DNA of 52,478 nucleotides from an uncultured Chitinophagaceae bacterium (lineage in GTDB: Bacteria > Bacteroidota > Bacteroidia > Chitinophagales > Chitinophagaceae), in NCBI GenBank assembly GCA_903907815.1, contig CAIVPM010000380.1, positions 1 through 52,478 of the forward strand, read 5' to 3'. The notes under the pieces are model-generated. The model did no database searches, was not told the DNA's origin, and worked only from the letters and a program-made list of their open reading frames with translations. Shown here piece by piece: positions 52,222-52,478 of this stretch. Every line of letters starts with the position of its first letter. Within the stretch, counting starts at the first letter, position 1. Made by a program: the position numbers and the translations under genes.

Positions 52222-52265
52222 AGCTACTCGTCTGACGATGAGCGCCAATCGTCTGACGAGTAGCT
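52222..52265. repeat. CGTCTGACGA hairpin, right of the TA locus
   Basis: AGCTACTCGTCTGACGA / TCGTCTGACGAGTAGCT (17-bp arms, one T-T mismatch) around the loop TGAGCGCCAA. It is the sister of the hairpin at 51309-51344. Confidence 0.85.
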
Positions 52266-52293
52266 GGAGCATGATTGAAATTTGAGCGAGCGC

Positions 52294-52321
52294 AAAGGAT
52301 AGGAGCGGTATCCTTTTTTTT
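52294..52321 (+). terminator. Terminator-like hairpin at the right end
   Basis: AAAGGATA-ggagcgg-TATCCTTT followed by TTTTT. It fits an intrinsic terminator for the TA locus. The GGATAGGAGCGG motif resembles the GATAGGAAGAG block of the dispersed element. Confidence 0.7.
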
Positions 52322-52346
52322 GCCAGCCCCTTTCATTTTATACCAT

Positions 52347-52478
52347 TTATACATATAAGTCAGTCCATTTTATTGAGTCAAAGATGTAGCTAAAAGCACA
52401 GGTACTTTTTACTACATCTTCGGTGATTTTTTTAGTATGGTGTGTAATAAAGTCACTTACTTCGTCTAAAGTTTTGTA
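52347..52478 (-). CDS. Partial gene at the window edge, unknown
   Basis: The last 43 codons of a minus-strand frame that runs out of the window: YKTLDEVSDFITHHTKKITE, then DVVKSTCAFSYIFDSIKWTD, LYV and a stop. The composition looks like a real protein end, but the piece is too short to name. Confidence 0.4.
   Translation of the reverse strand, partial: YKTLDEVSDFITHHTKKITEDVVKSTCAFSYIFDSIKWTDLYV

Overview
The window is a piece of an AT-rich Bacteroidota chromosome, most likely from the Chitinophagaceae or a close relative (inference). The evidence is a set of type IX secretion system (T9SS) genes (porX, porV, a PorG-like barrel), three secreted proteins with T9SS sorting domains, several DUF families typical of the phylum, no Shine-Dalgarno sequences, and promoters of the Bacteroidota form TTG-N17/19-TAnnTTTG (clear copies before acpP, the PpiD-like gene, a higBA pair and the IVP-like gene). 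No rRNA, tRNA, CRISPR array, transposase or phage gene was seen.

Layout. 1-0.9 kb: repeat-rich gap. 0.9-14.8 kb: porX on +, then a minus-strand block with a head-GIN lipoprotein, a membrane pyrophosphatase, a DUF4836 lipoprotein with an ABC ATPase, hisS, an IVP-like four-helix-bundle gene, a low-molecular-weight tyrosine phosphatase, a geranylgeranyl-reductase-like flavoprotein, purF and a GNAT acetyltransferase. 14.9-23.6 kb (+): acpP-fabF-rnc, fabI, yjjG, a large PKD/CHU_C surface protein and a rhomboid protease. 23.6-25.2 kb: accessory gap with repeats and a toxin-antitoxin locus whose toxin is broken. 25.2-33.1 kb: tatD, a SUI1-type factor and nadC on -, then a PLD-type T9SS cargo, porV, ispF, nadK and a DUF6089 barrel on +. 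33.1-41.9 kb: two intact higBA-type modules, DUF3830, a PpiD-like foldase, hypotheticals and repeats. 41.9-50.7 kb: M48 protease with YjgN, an esterase lipoprotein, malQ and an M43 metalloprotease cargo. 50.7-52.5 kb: repeats, a second toxin-dead TA locus and a partial gene at the edge.

How the genes fit together. PorX regulates T9SS, PorV shuttles cargo at the outer membrane, and the CHU_C protein, PLD-like protein and M43 protease are cargo by their C-terminal domains. acpP-fabF-fabI form the fatty-acid elongation core, with rnc abutting fabF.

The most unusual content lies between genes. (1) Four full copies and one remnant of a ~118-bp element have constant blocks, but two stems whose sequences differ between copies while staying self-complementary. 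That is covariation visible inside a single window. (2) Four loci carry unrelated degenerate tandem repeats that all have a 21-bp period. (3) Two nearly identical hairpins flank a decayed toxin-antitoxin locus. (4) A 4-helix IVP-like gene is bracketed by direct copies of a 20-bp repeat and has its own promoter. (5) A rod-shaped RNA-like fold lies between tatD and the SUI1 gene. Family names come from motif recognition without database searches.
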